Source: Sipunculus nudus (Eukaryota > Annelida > Sipuncula > Golfingiida > Sipunculidae). Taken from it: a DNA stretch of 64,000 bases. A program made the translations under genes and the position numbers. The notes beneath the pieces were generated by a model. That model did no database searches. It was given only the letters and a program-made list of their open reading frames with translations, and was not told where the DNA came from. Shown one piece after another: positions 32,894-43,684 of the stretch. Location of the stretch: NCBI GenBank assembly GCA_026874595.1, contig CM049307.1:92854330-92918329 (forward strand). The letters are read 5' to 3'. Numbering within the stretch: position 1 is the stretch's first letter; the number at the start of each line of letters is the position of its first letter.

Positions 32894-33071
32894 GTATCAC
32901 GACCATGTCTTCCCTGTGTGAACCAATGCCTTGAATGTGACCCAGACTGCAATCACACCGAAGTCCAGTCAATCAAGTTCAGCTTTGGTGGCCTCACTCT
33001 TCCCTTCGTCCCCGACACCGGAAACTCAACAAATGTCACGATTATCTTCCTGTCTGTGATAGCAGTTTCAG
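32894..33071 (+). CDS. Cys-cluster exon (C-L-P-C-V-N-Q-C-L-E-C)
   Basis: TTTTTAG acceptor, GTGAGT donor, phase 0 in and 1 out. R-P-C-L-P-C-V-N-Q-C-L-E-C-D-P-D-C-N: five Cys in 15 residues, followed by an N-x-T-rich beta strand (T-N-V-T-I-I-F-L-S-V-I-A-V-S-G). It resembles the Cys cluster of exon 17085-17259 on the other strand. This is the most 5' plus-strand exon I can support. Confidence 0.8.
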
Positions 33072-35862
33072 GTGAGTCGTCCTGTATCAGGTTTGTATTT
33101 TGCAATTTATATCACAAAGCTAAGCTTCCTAATGGAAATATTTACGTTTTCTTCATTATGTGAACGGCCAGATATCATCACTGATCACTCGAGAATGTGT
33201 ACGAAAACTTTGTGTCTCATCAAGTACATTTCTGATAAGTTAGGAAACTGAAGATGTATTAACAGACAAAAAAATGTCATATCAATAATATCAAGGAATT
33301 GTCAGGAAGTGCTAGGCAGACGGATTTCTCGTCAGGTTATGGTGGGACGTTATGTCAGGCTGCATGAGTCGTGCTTCTGTAACTGTGATGTTTCCGTGTG
33401 TCCGTCCAAGTATATACGTGTGTGCGTATATGCGTAGAATCGCCACTATGGAGATTTCGACGCATAGGTCCGGGTGGCCGCAGGGATTCGGGGGAAAATG
33501 AGGTCACTCCACTCTCTGAGATAGACCTGCTAGACCTCCTGTACAACTATATTCGTTCGCCAGTTGCCGAATATTCGCGCACATGGAAACACGGTTTAAT
33601 CTTTAATCATGATCACCTGTATTCTTGTAAACTATTTTTTTTGGTTACATTTGTGAAGCCTTCATCCTTTTTTGGTGATATTTCATTATGGAATAAAATA
33701 CGGATCTGTTAATCGTCAAACGGCGCATTATTTTTTTTATATATTTTGTATAAATCTTAATTTGTTCAAAAGCCGAGTTGCATGTGTTTGATATCAGACA
33801 GCCTGTTAATCCTGTGCATTACTAAATATTTTGTCCAATCGAAATCGTGTGAGTTGTACAGGAATACATCCTGAATATTATCAGTTTACAAATATGATAT
33901 TCGATTAAGTGGGATTGATTCAATATAATCCTATATGGTTTTCGCGTTTTTGTTCACTCTGTGACCTGATACGCTGTCGCAGCGTTCGCCGTCCATCGTC
34001 CGCCGTCAGTTACCACATATCTCAACAGCCGCTGCAGCCATCATCATGCAGACATTTTTTATCATAAAAATGAATATTCGTAAATAAGCTTTGGAGGCCC
34101 CACCTTTGTTGATCTACTTTCTGCAGGCTGAAATTTTTCCCCTATTTTCCAATCTTAGACATAAAATATTACCATTTTGGCCTTCATATCATAGTCAACA
34201 GTTTCTCAGAGAAGGGGGAATAAAATGAGTATATATTCAGTCAAATGATTTTCAAGATGGAATCTTTACAGAACTTCGAATTTTGTTTTCTGATTAATCA
34301 ATGTTCCGTTCATCATTTTTTGTCACATTATAGTATGCTCACTCTGTAAACTCGTGCAATTGCACAGTGTCCATTGTGCACAGTAATTCACAGATAGAAC
34401 ATTAGACCTCTGGGCCTCTTTCAGTGGATATCTTATATATAAACCGGATCGGTCGTTCCTCAGTTTGTTTTTTGTATGAACAGGATCTGGCCAAGAGGTA
34501 GTGACCTCCTCGGACGGAGTGTACATTGACGTCACACCTCCTGAGATTAAGTACATCTTCCATGTAGACACGAGCTGGTCCAATCAGGAACCCTGCAAGT
34601 ACCAGGGCAGCAACAGCTCTATAGCAGTCATATGGGAAGCCACGGATTCCCAAAGTGAGGTTGGTATGGGAAACAAATGATCCTGTAGTGCAGATACTGT
34701 TTATATGTGTAAAATTTGAAAAGTGTTCTTTTCGACTGATACTTCAAAGAGAATGGCATAGCTGTCGTAGCGCTGGGTACCAGTCTATTCTTATGTCGAC
34801 CTGTCTCGTAGCACTGGGTACCAGTCTATTCTTATCTTAACCTGACACTTCCACTTTTGTACATATAACACTCTGACTTTAGAATAATACGGTGCTGTTT
34901 ATGTTATATTAGTTAAACAGTTATATCGGCGAACATTTCGTTTTCTTATTTTTCTTTTTGGCTGGATAATATCGATTATGTTAGACTGCTGTACAGATAG
35001 AGGCAATTATGAATTAAGTTATATATTCTACATCGTTATATTTGTGTGGATGAAAATAATATTAATAATATTTTACATACTCTGCTATTAGATAATAGAA
35101 TACCGGTGGGCTCTGGGGACCTCTCCTGGCAGTGAGGATGTTCAGAAATTTACACTTGTTAGCAAACAGAACTTTGCGATGAATGACGCTCTGGAGGAAA
35201 TTCTACAGGATAAAACGACATATTATGCAACACTTCATGTTAAGAATGAAGCAGGACTAGTAGCGACTAAGACCTCAGAAGGTAAAGTATCTTCAGTGCA
35301 TTGAGTTAATTTATGTCTGTCAATACTTTTTGTAATTTCATCAGTTTTCAAATTTTCCTCATAGAGATTTTTGGTCACTTGATTATTTTCTGTTTATACT
35401 TGTGCAAAAACGAAAACAAATGAATTCGATTATTTAATAGTAAGGGTTTTAGTTCCTAACTCCACTGCAATAATTCTAAAATGTTTATTCCACCTTGTAC
35501 ATTGAGAGATCTTTCTGGAAAAATTAATTTCATATTCATACAACTCGAAGGAAACGGTGTTAAATTGATACGCTTGAAGAATTTTGAATACGCTTTGACC
35601 GTTGACCTTATACGTAATTATTACAGGAGTGACTGTGATGCTGACAGAACCGGATGAGAGCGACACTCAAACATCAGTTGCTGATTCTGATCCAATCGAC
35701 CCGTCCACTGGAAGCAAGAATGCAGTAAAGTCAAAAAAACAGAATGAAGTGAAGGTGTCATGGGATGAACCCAAGTCACAGGCAGTCGGGAGCGTGTGTA
35801 AGTTGTTAATTTTGACGTAGTATAAGCCAGTTTTGGTTGATTAAAGATAGCACCAACAAGCA

Positions 35863-35902
<40 letters not shown>

Positions 35903-36054
35903 TATTTATATAGTTATATATATATATATTTACTTAAAAATTTATATATATAAATAGATTTATTGATAAACATCAATAAATAACTTGGTCTCTCTGGAAT
36001 GTGTCACTCCTCCGTTTTACCTACATTTCGACTATAGACTTATACGGCTATACC

Positions 36055-36106
<52 letters not shown>

Positions 36107-39100
36107 TGTCAATAACAGCTTTATTGAAGGTTCTGGTAAAAGTTACTTAAAGGATTTAAATTTCGTTATATATTACTTCTGTGTTTGTAACATAATATAT
36201 GAGGCTATTCACCAAATATCTGAGAACCCGATACAGTCGCCATTAAAAAAATCTCAGCAATATACAGCAATGCACAGAATTTACTTTAAACGCATGAATC
36301 TCCAATTTTTCTTTTATCAGTACGTCAAGCTGTTTTTTTATCTTTCACGGTTTCAGGGATTTTCTTTCGTATTAAAATCGCTGTGTTGTGATTTTCTTCT
36401 TTTCTCAGTTTTTTTTCTTTTCTTCTCAGATTTGGTTTTCCTCTGCTACTATGTCATATTGACTTTTCCCCTCTCGTTTTGTCCTGTCTTCTCGTCATCT
36501 CAATTTATCATCTTATTTTTCCCTGTTGAGTTATCTTCTCATCTCATAATATCATATTGGAATTTTCTTCCAACAGACATCAGTATGAGCTCCGATTCCG
36601 ACGGCAAAGGAGACATATTTCCACAGCGACAGGTTGGTTACAATAATTCTGGATACATAGATGTGAGCAATGGCGAAGTATCTGTATCAGGGGAGCAGGC
36701 AAATGTATCAGATTTCCGTGACAAAACACATCGTACCCGAAGATCCGTAGACACAGATCCTGAGTTTTACATGGTACCTGGAAGGTCGGTTCAAATATAA
36801 TCATAGTGTAATATGTATATGTTTAGCTGATTTGTACTACTTTACAGAATGTAGAAAATATAAATAATCTTCTCCTTGAAAATTCTGTATTACAAATGTC
36901 CTTTGTGAAATATTAGTGTCGGCAGTTTATATTACATAAATTAATTTTGATTGTTCAATGTACTTTGAGCAAAACTATCTTTATCAATAATAATCTTTAC
37001 CAATAATAATCTATATCATTAATATAGCCTTTACTATAATAAACTATATCCTTAATACCACAACCATTACTACCACTAACAATAATATTTCTGTTATTAT
37101 TGGTATTAGTATTAATGGTAGCAGTACATATTACGCAGAACATATATACAGTAAAATCTCTCTTTTGCGACCACGTCAAAATAACGACCACAACCTCACA
37201 AATTTTGTTTTTGTTTTTGAGACGGCCACCCCGAAATGCGACCATTTGGTTGTCGTAATTTTGATGTTTTATGTATATATATATATATATTTACAGAACC
37301 ATCTTTACCGCTGTGAAAGTGTGCACCAAGGCACACAAATGTGGCTTTATGAACAACAAAGAAATTGTCATTATACGTGAGTGCTTACAGCTGTACTCTG
37401 AATTTAAATTCGAATCTTGTAAAATACAGGTCTACGATATGGTGAGCCTATAAGACAGTGTTAATCAAAACTACAGCCAGGTAAGTTTAGATAGGGCTAT
37501 AGGTAACATGAAAGAGGGTGAAATAAACCGTGGTATTAATTTATGACTTTGGCATTGTCTTGCGAGAATAACCTGTACTTTATTTCACCAATCTTTTTGA
37601 TCACATCAGCATAATTGATTCATATTTACCCATAACCATGCGAGTTATTCGGAATATACAATTTCTCAGGAGACGAGGATAAGATGGCAACAGCACCTGA
37701 GGGACAAACCTTGAACGCCGAATTGGTTTTAGAGGGTCCTAACAGAAGAGTCGTCCGATTCTCACTAGAGGATGGTAAAGTTTCCTTTTATCTCCATATA
37801 ACAATAAGTATAACAATAACATTAGTAGCTGAAAAAAATGCAGGATTATATTTGTGTCATTTAATAAACATTCTTCTCTATTTTTGATAGCTCAGGAAAT
37901 GAACACTTCCATAGTATTTGGCGAATTAAAACGGATGGATCTGCAGCAAAAGTATACTTCCCGTGCCTCAAATACCTTCAAATCTTTTATCAGCGATCCT
38001 TCGTCAACCTCAGACCGAACAGACAGAGGACTTCATGGAAGGTAAACTACTGGCAACATTGGCCTGGGTACAAAACGTAGTTATATGTTGTTAAAGTCTG
38101 TTCAATCCCCTCGTTTACACCACTTCTCTTTGCTAAAAAAAATGTATATTAGATTCATTTCACAGGAAAAATGGTAATATAGGGTAGAAGGCCTAAGGAC
38201 TTAATTTCAACAAGATAATTTAAAAACTACAAAACACCTGATTTAAGAAACAGAATTTAAATATGAGAAATCGGTTTATAATTTCCAACATATCAGCCAA
38301 ACTTATGACGGACAAGGTCTTTGGCCAAAACTGTTGATAGTATAAAGTCATGTAATACTTATTTTATTGTAAAACTCTTAATTTCCATATTACGCCGTCA
38401 CTTTCAAAGTCAGTTTTCTAGGAAATTATTTAAACAATTTAAACTTTTACAAAAATTATCGAATAAAAAAAGCTTGACACAGGTAGGTGGGTCAGAGAAT
38501 ACCTCAAACCAACACAGCCGATCGCCTCTGTTTGTCAACCCGATACTCCAGAATTTCTCTATGAATGTCAATTAAATTAGGCATTGGCCTAGAAATATTA
38601 AATAACAAGTATGTTCCTATCAGAGCATTCCTTTACCTAATAGGCTTGGATTGAGAGGATATATGAAGATTAAAATGAATTGATATATGTTGAAACGGGA
38701 AATTAAATCAACTGAGGTTTATAACTTCACGTTACGGCATTGTCTCTATGCATTATCACTTTTCATTTCGGAAAACGAATTCAAAACGAATAACAATTCT
38801 CAAAGTATATGTATATGTATATGATTTTTTAAAAATCTTGATGACGTAATGGTCAAAGTAAAATCTTGTAAATCATCTATATAATGTTTCCATATGTAAA
38901 GGTAAAAGAGTTTGTTTTTCTCAATATCAGTATAGATTCATGTTGACTCTGTTTTAATCTGTTTCAGGATTGTCGCTTTTGAGGACGTGAATATATTCAT
39001 CACGACTTTACCAGACCAGACTAACGGGACCTCTGACTGTCACATACCCGTATAATGCAGGGATTTACCATGAAAAACGTCTGAAAGAAGTGGAACCTAG

Positions 39101-40116
39101 ACTGCTGGTTTGGGACACGGGTAAGCTCATTTTCCACCACACACTGCTACTGAGATGAATTCGTATACATGTATATTCGGCCATTTAATCCTTAAACCTT
39201 GAACTACCACTGTTGACGACTGGTAACCGTTTCAGATAAATAAGTGAAAGAATGCGAATTAGCGACAATTTTCACATAATTTGTACTTCCGAATGTGGCA
39301 CGAAGTCCCATCGAAATTTCGGCCAAAGTTGGCCTGGAGTTTCCATACTTGTCCAGTGACTGTTGCAGGACTTTACAATTCGGTTGTACTTGCATTGTGT
39401 CTCGAGTCGGTCACATTTTAGTTTTTTATCTCGCCAACGCCTAAAAAAGTTCTCGCAGCTTCTGACCCACAGTATCTAAATTGAGAAAGGTCCGAGACGG
39501 GTTCGTGACACCCAGAACAACTTTTAAGGTTTTTCGCATGAACCTTTTTGAACATGTACAAATTTTCAGCGGCACCAGCCAAGATATTTTTTTTCGGAAA
39601 TGCTGTTCCCAATTAGTCTCCAACAGTCATAGCCCAGTGAGATACTGGCTTTATAGGTTTAATTGACATTTTAAACTGTGTTTCATCATATCGTATAATG
39701 TTACTATATAGATCATGCAAAATGGGTCGACGCCGGCAACACATGCCCACCTAGTCAGAGGAAGGAAGAATATGATGCAAACACCCAGCTGGCCACGGTA
39801 AACGTAAGTAGGCTGGACACACAATGACACAATCTCAAACTTTACTTTCATGATTTACCACGGTCCTTTCGGTCAATTTATTGGATCACCTTCAGTAATA
39901 ATGTGTCCCTCTTAATTTTTATAATTTGTTTTTTAAAGCAATTTAGTTTATTATAGCATTTTATAATATTAATTAAATTACATTCAATTAAATAATAATA
40001 ATTAAATTAAATTAAATTGTAATAAAATATTATAAATTATATTTACATTTATCAGGGAATATAAATGAAACCATGTTAATCTATAGAAAGGCGTCGTCGT
40101 TTTGATGTCTTATTAT

Positions 40117-40159
<43 letters not shown>

Positions 40160-40609
40160 CCTTTGCAGGTATGCGGAAAGGAGACTTATGAGGCTTCATC
40201 CCGAGCAAAGCGAGGGACGGCGGGAAACACCTTGTCAGGCCCTCAACAACTCTCATTAGCCGGGGTCAACACCAGTTTTATAAACACTCCACCTAGCTTA
40301 GGATTGGTACCATCCAATTTACATATGTGGGAGGACAGCGGACTTTTTGTGATACAGTTATCAGCCGTAGATGATGAAAATGATGATGTGTTGTTCACCC
40401 TTGTCCGGGAGCGACCGTTAACAGTCGGTAGAGATGTTTCAGTTTCTGCAGAAGGTAGGCTAACATATAGACCATGTCTTCACTGTTACGGTGTCGAAAA
40501 TATTTTCATCAGACTTGTCGAGAAACGAACTGATGGACAGGCGGCGCTCAGCACGGTTGATCAAATAGATATCGAGGTATATGGTGTGAACGACTTGGAG
40601 TGTTTATAA
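32894..40609 (+). CDS. gene-level span: membrane-proximal part of the same protein family, 5' end missing
   Basis: Gene-level summary; exons listed separately. Eleven plus-strand exons in compatible phase (except one frameshift) encode, in order: a Cys cluster; one or two FN3-like repeat units with V-T-P-P and T-S-P-G-S-E-D-V; an acidic Ser-rich linker; a furin-like R-T-R-R site; and a region leading into a cadherin/Big_9-like domain. No signal peptide or start exon precedes 32894 on this strand. The expected downstream exons (EGF, TM, tail) occur on the plus strand only after the palindromic region, at 47128-49987. The repeat family is the same as the minus-strand array, so this may be its natural continuation. 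Confidence 0.7.
33072..34483. other. 1.4 kb intron, nothing recognised
   Basis: Between the Cys-cluster exon and the next repeat exon. Short spurious frames only. A 42-bp imperfect tandem duplication (GGGTACCAGTCTATTCTTAT twice) lies in the following intron at about 34760-34842. Confidence 0.5.
34484..34659 (+). CDS. repeat exon S-D-G-V-Y-I-D-V-T-P-P
   Basis: 176 nt. S-S-D-G-V-Y-I-D-V-T-P-P-E linker then I-A-V-I-W-E-A-T-D-S-Q-S-E core, in phase with both neighbours. Donor GTTGGT. Confidence 0.84.
35092..35281 (+). CDS. repeat exon W-A-L-G-T-S-P-G-S-E-D-V
   Basis: 190 nt. I-I-E-Y-R-W-A-L-G-T-S-P-G-S-E-D-V, then T-T-Y-Y-A-T-L-H-V-K-N-E-A-G-L: the turn and end of the unit without an intron at A-L-G. 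Donor GTAAAG. Confidence 0.86.
35627..35797 (+). CDS. acidic linker exon with V-K-V-S-W-D-E-P-K
   Basis: 171 nt. V-T-V-M-L-T-E-P-D-E-S-D then a Ser/Asp/Lys-rich low-complexity linker and V-K-V-S-W-D-E-P-K-S, probably the start of the last FN3-like unit. Followed by a 78-bp (TA)n-rich stretch in the intron. Confidence 0.8.
35865..36101. repeat. cluster of (TA)n tracts
   Basis: TA tracts at about 35867-35945 and 36058-36101, same intron of the plus-strand gene. They can form cruciforms and are common assembly trouble spots. Confidence 0.9.
36577..36784 (+). CDS. exon with furin-like site H-R-T-R-R-S-V
   Basis: 208 nt behind TTCCAACAG. It holds a Ser/Gly/Asp-rich segment, then H-R-T-R-R-S-V-D-T-D-P-E-F-Y. 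R-T-R-R matches the R-x-[KR]-R furin consensus, so the ectodomain may be cleaved here (inference). Donor GTCGGT. Confidence 0.82.
37297..37376 (+). CDS. short exon V-K-V-C-T-K-A-H-K-C-G-F
   Basis: 80 nt between TTTACAG and GTGAGT. T-A-V-K-V-C-T-K-A-H-K-C-G-F-M-N-N, a Cys pair C-x5-C. Phases fit. Confidence 0.75.
37670..37774 (+). CDS. exon E-G-Q-T-L-N-A-E-L-V-L-E-G-P
   Basis: 105 nt in phase with both neighbours; ends V-V-R-F-S-L-E-D-G at GTAAAG. Beta-strand-like alternation; no family recognised. Confidence 0.75.
37891..38041 (+). CDS. exon N-T-S-I-V-F-G-E-L to G-L-H-G-R
   Basis: 151 nt. It ends T-D-R-G-L-H-G-R at GTAAAC. Many Ser/Thr in the second half. Phase 1 in, phase 2 out, matching neighbours. 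Confidence 0.75.
38968..39120 (+). pseudogene. exon with frameshift (left copy in palindrome 1)
   Basis: It begins I-V-A-F-E-D-V-N-I-F-I-T and continues to a TAA in that frame. The frame one base away gives L-T-G-P-L-T-V-T-Y-P-Y-N-A-G-I-Y-H-E, with R-L-L-V-W-D-T at the donor, which joins the next exon in phase. The exon is 153 nt where the phases need one base fewer (or two more). The lesion lies around 38995-39020. The inverted copy at 41782-41934 has the same lesion. Confidence 0.75.
39712..39803 (+). CDS. exon W-V-D-A-G-N-T-C-P-P-S (left copy)
   Basis: 92 nt. H-A-K-W-V-D-A-G-N-T-C-P-P-S-Q-R-K-E-E-Y then T-Q-L-A-T-V-N at GTAAGT. Inverted copy at 41099-41190. Confidence 0.78.
40116..40153. 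repeat. (TA)n microsatellite, palindrome 1 left arm
   Basis: The paired tract in the right arm is 40735-40783 and is longer, so the two arms differ in repeat length. Confidence 0.93.
40169..40609 (+). CDS. cadherin/Big_9-like exon truncated by palindrome junction
   Basis: Acceptor TTTGCAG. V-C-G-K-E-T-Y-E, then N-T-S-F-I-N-T-P, D-S-G-L-F-V-I-Q-L-S-A-V-D-D-E-N-D-D and D-Q-I-D-I-E-V-Y-G-V-N-D. The D-x-E-N-D-D and I-x-V-x-G-V-N-D motifs suggest a cadherin-like/Big_9-type beta domain (inference). The native frame ends at about 40595. The following E-C-L and TAA (40607-40609) are reverse-complement bases of the first part of this same exon, so the stop is created by the inverted repeat. Confidence 0.78.
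   Translation, partial: VCGKETYEASSRAKRGTAGNTLSGPQQLSLAGVNTSFINTPPSLGLVPSNLHMWEDSGLFVIQLSAVDDENDDVLFTLVRERPLTVGRDVSVSAEGRLTYRPCLHCYGVENIFIRLVEKRTDGQAALSTVDQIDIEVYGVNDLECL
40292..40595. other. palindrome 1 spacer (single-copy)
   Basis: 304 bp between the arms. It holds the second part of the cadherin/Big_9-like exon and occurs once in the window. Confidence 0.88.
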
Positions 40610-40718
40610 AACTGGTGTTGACCCCGGCTAATGAGAGATGTTGAGGGCCTGACAAGGTGTTTCCCACCGTCCCTCGCTTTGCTCGGGATGAAGCCTCATA
40701 AGTCTCCTTTCCCCATAC
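40596..40718 (-). pseudogene. inverted partial copy of the cadherin/Big_9-like exon
   Basis: Copy of the first 123 nt of exon 40169-40609, open from V-W-G-K-E-T-Y-E to N-T-S-F-I-N-T-P. Differences from the left copy include C to W, T-A-G to T-V-G and Q-Q to Q-H. It is cut at the palindrome junction. Confidence 0.85.
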
Positions 40719-40727
40719 CTGCAAAGG

Positions 40728-40734
<7 letters not shown>

Positions 40735-40783
<49 letters not shown>
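40735..40783. repeat. (TA)n microsatellite, palindrome 1 right arm
   Basis: Counterpart of 40116-40153; longer by about 11 bp and lacking the TATG interruption. Confidence 0.93.
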
Positions 40784-40786
<3 letters not shown>

Positions 40787-41098
40787 ATAATAACATCAAA
40801 ACGACGATGCCTTTCTATAGATTAACATGGTTTCATTTATATTCCCTGATAAATGTAAATATAATTTATAATATTTTATTACAATTTAATTTAATTTAAT
40901 TATTATTATTTTCATTGAATGTAATTTAATTAATATTATAAAATGCTATAATAAACTAAATTGCTTTAAAAATCAAATTATAAAAATTAAGAGGGACACA
41001 TTATTACTGAAGGTGATCCAATAAATTGACCGAAAGGACCGTGGTAAATCATGAAAGTAAAGTTTGAGATTGTGTCATTGTGTGTCCAGCCTACTTAC

Positions 41099-41190
41099 GT
41101 TTACCGTGGCCAGCTGGGTGTTTGCATCATATTCTTCCTTCCTCTGACTAGGTGGGCATGTGTTGCCGGCGTCGACCCATTTTGCATGAT
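41099..41190 (-). pseudogene. inverted copy of exon 39712-39803
   Basis: Same 92-nt exon with intact GT/AG borders in reverse orientation. It is stranded between a truncated exon and the tail-side palindrome, so it cannot form the normal transcript. Confidence 0.85.
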
Positions 41191-41781
41191 CTATATAGTA
41201 ACATTATACGATATGATGAAACACAGTTTAAAATGTCAATTAAACCTATAAAGCCAGTATCTCACTGGGCTATGACTGTTGGAGACTAATTGGGAACAGC
41301 ATTTCCGAAAAATAATATCTTGGCTGGTGCCGCTGAAAATTTGTACATGTTCAAAAAGGTTCATGCGAAAAACCTTAAAAGTTGTTCTGGGTGTCACGAA
41401 CCCGTCTCGGACCTTCCTCAATTTAGATACTGTGGGTCAGAAGCTGCGAGAATTTTTTTAGGCGTTGGCGAGATAAAAAACTAAAATGTGACCGACTCGA
41501 GACACAATGCAAGTACAACCGAATTGTAAAGTCCTGCAACAGTCACTGGACAAGTATGGAAACTCCAGGCCAACTTTGGCCGAAATTTCGATGGGACTTC
41601 GTGCCACATTCGGAAGTACAAATTATGTGAAAATTGTCGCTAATTCGCATTCTTTCACTTATTTATCTGAAACGGTTACCAGTCGTCAACAGTGGTAGTT
41701 CAAGGTTTAAGGATTAAATGGCCGAATATACATGTATACGAATTCATCTCAGTAGCAGTGTGTGGTGGAAAATGAGCTTAC

Positions 41782-41934
41782 CCGTGTCCCAAACCAGCAG
41801 TCTAGGTTCCACTTCTTTCAGACGTTTTTCATGGTAAATCCCTGCATTATACGGGTATGTGACAGTCAGAGGTCCCGTTAGTCTGGTCTGGTAAAGTCGT
41901 GATGAATATATTCACGTCCTCAAAAGCGACAATC
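41782..41934 (-). pseudogene. inverted copy of the frameshifted exon 38968-39120
   Basis: 153 nt, the same frameshift as the left copy. The lesion therefore predates the duplication, or both copies come from the same error-bearing source sequence. Confidence 0.85.
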
Positions 41935-43489
41935 CTGAAACAGATTAAAACAGAGTCAACATGAATCTATACTGATATTGAGAAAAACAAACTCTTTTAC
42001 CTTTACATATGGAAACATTATATAGATGATTTACAAGATTTTACTTTGACCATTACGTCATCAAGATTTTTAAAAAAATCATATACATATACATATACTT
42101 TGAGAATTGTTATTCGTTTTAAATTCGTTTTCCGAAATGAAAAGTGATAATGCATAGGGACAATGCCGTAACGTGAAGTTATAAACCTCAGTTGATTTAA
42201 TTTCCCGTTTCAACATATATCAATTCATTTTAATCTTCATATATCCTCTCAATCCAAGCCTATTAGGTAAAGGAATGCTCTGATAGGAACATACTTGTTA
42301 TTTAATATTTCTAGGCCAATGCCTAATTTAATTGACATTCATAGAGAAATTCTGGAGTATCGGGTTGACAAACAGAGGCGATCTACTTGAGCATAATCTA
42401 GATCTTGGCCAAGGCTTTTCGGGTTGTTAATTTTAGGCTGTTCGAACAAATAAAATTTAGCAATAAATTATCTTACGTGAAGGAACCAATACAATCACAT
42501 GTCTATATAAGATCCATTTATATTCTTGACACATTGGTTGTATCGTGTTTACTTTTTTATGGTTATTTTTTCGGTTTTGATAATATTCATACACTCTATG
42601 TTTTATACAGTCGGAGACCTGCCTGTGGCCAAGTGTTTGCAAGTACCTTTTTATTTATACCGTATCCCTTCCAGCAACGTAACATTGTTTAATTATCCTG
42701 TATACATGTCGACTCCATCCCCCATTAACTTAGGCTCATGCATATGATCTGTATGCTTTCTTACTTTTAGAAAACTGCCACATGGATGGCATCCAGGGCC
42801 TTTGCGTGTGTTTGTGCGTGATCTTCCAATGGTAAATTATGCAGCAACTATTTAAAAATAAGAAAAAATTAAAAACGTAGTAGTCAGATTCCCAGGACAT
42901 TTAAAGATGGTTGCAAATCTTTTCCATGCCTCTAACAGTGATATTTCATTTATCAAACATACAAAAGCACACAGAACAGCCCAAGGTAACAAATATGTAT
43001 TTATTGCTATTTTGGTACGATAAATTAATGATAAATTCCTTCTGAATATATATCTTACCTTGGAGGACAAGCGTCATTTTATGATAGCTTAAAGAAATAA
43101 TACAACCTATTAAAAATGACTATATTTTAAAGCTGTGCCAACCACCTTGAGGCAGCCAGATACGTGTAAAATTAAATCTATGCACGGAAAAATTCATTAA
43201 AACGCCAGCCTAATTGTAGTTGATAATATTTCATTTAGACAAGCAATTTAGCAGCCACCTTTATTGATACTTTAGAGTGATGTCTGTAAAACATCCTCCA
43301 CTGTCAATAGTGACTATTTAAAATTTACAAGTCAATATGTTTATACATGTAAGATTATTCCCAAAGGAGAAAAGTGTTCAGGTGCTTTCAGTATAACTCA
43401 CAGGTTACACAGTCATATTTTTGGTACACACTGCTCGTTTAATCTGTATATCACCTTTAATCAAATGTAAGCGTCCTTTGCCCTCGACA

Positions 43490-43684
43490 TTATACCGGCA
43501 TATCGCCCCATGGTGTTCTAGGAAGGCCTTTAGATTTTATGTTACCGTGGTGAAGCTGATGCTGTGTCCTTGGAGACTGGCCGTGACGGGAGGAGCGACC
43601 CGGCTGGGGTGAGAGAGTCTTCAACTCTACCCGAGGAATCTTAATGGGAAGATCATAATCTGGTTCCGGCTTCTCAGCATTTGC
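43490..43684 (-). CDS. cytoplasmic tail exon 2 with stop (left copy)
   Basis: Acceptor ATTCAG. A-N-A-E-K-P-E-P-D-Y-D-L-P-I-K then a basic, Pro/Ser/His-rich end P-R-T-P-W-G-D-M-P-V and TAA at 43490-43492. Open and complete. Differs from the right copy at K/E, Q/R and D/K positions. Confidence 0.85.
   Translation of the reverse strand, partial: ANAEKPEPDYDLPIKIPRVELKTLSPQPGRSSRHGQSPRTQHQLHHGNIKSKGLPRTPWGDMPV

Larger units (their letters stand above)
38520..40291 (+). repeat. palindrome 1, left arm (A)
   Basis: This 1.77 kb segment recurs in reverse complement at 40596-42383 with only scattered single-base differences and (TA)n length changes. It carries three exons (38968-39120, 39712-39803 and the start of 40169-40609). 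Sequence left of 38520 is not repeated. Confidence 0.93.
40596..42383 (-). repeat. palindrome 1, right arm (A')
   Basis: Reverse complement of 38520-40291. The outer border is sharp: ...GGCGATC at 42383 matches GATCGCC at 38520. It abuts palindrome 2 within one or two bases. Confidence 0.93.

Noticed and set aside
35985-36800. 271-codon plus-strand open frame
   Set aside because: Only the part after the CCAACAG acceptor (36577 onward) is coding; the rest reads through a (TA)n tract and a T-rich intron.
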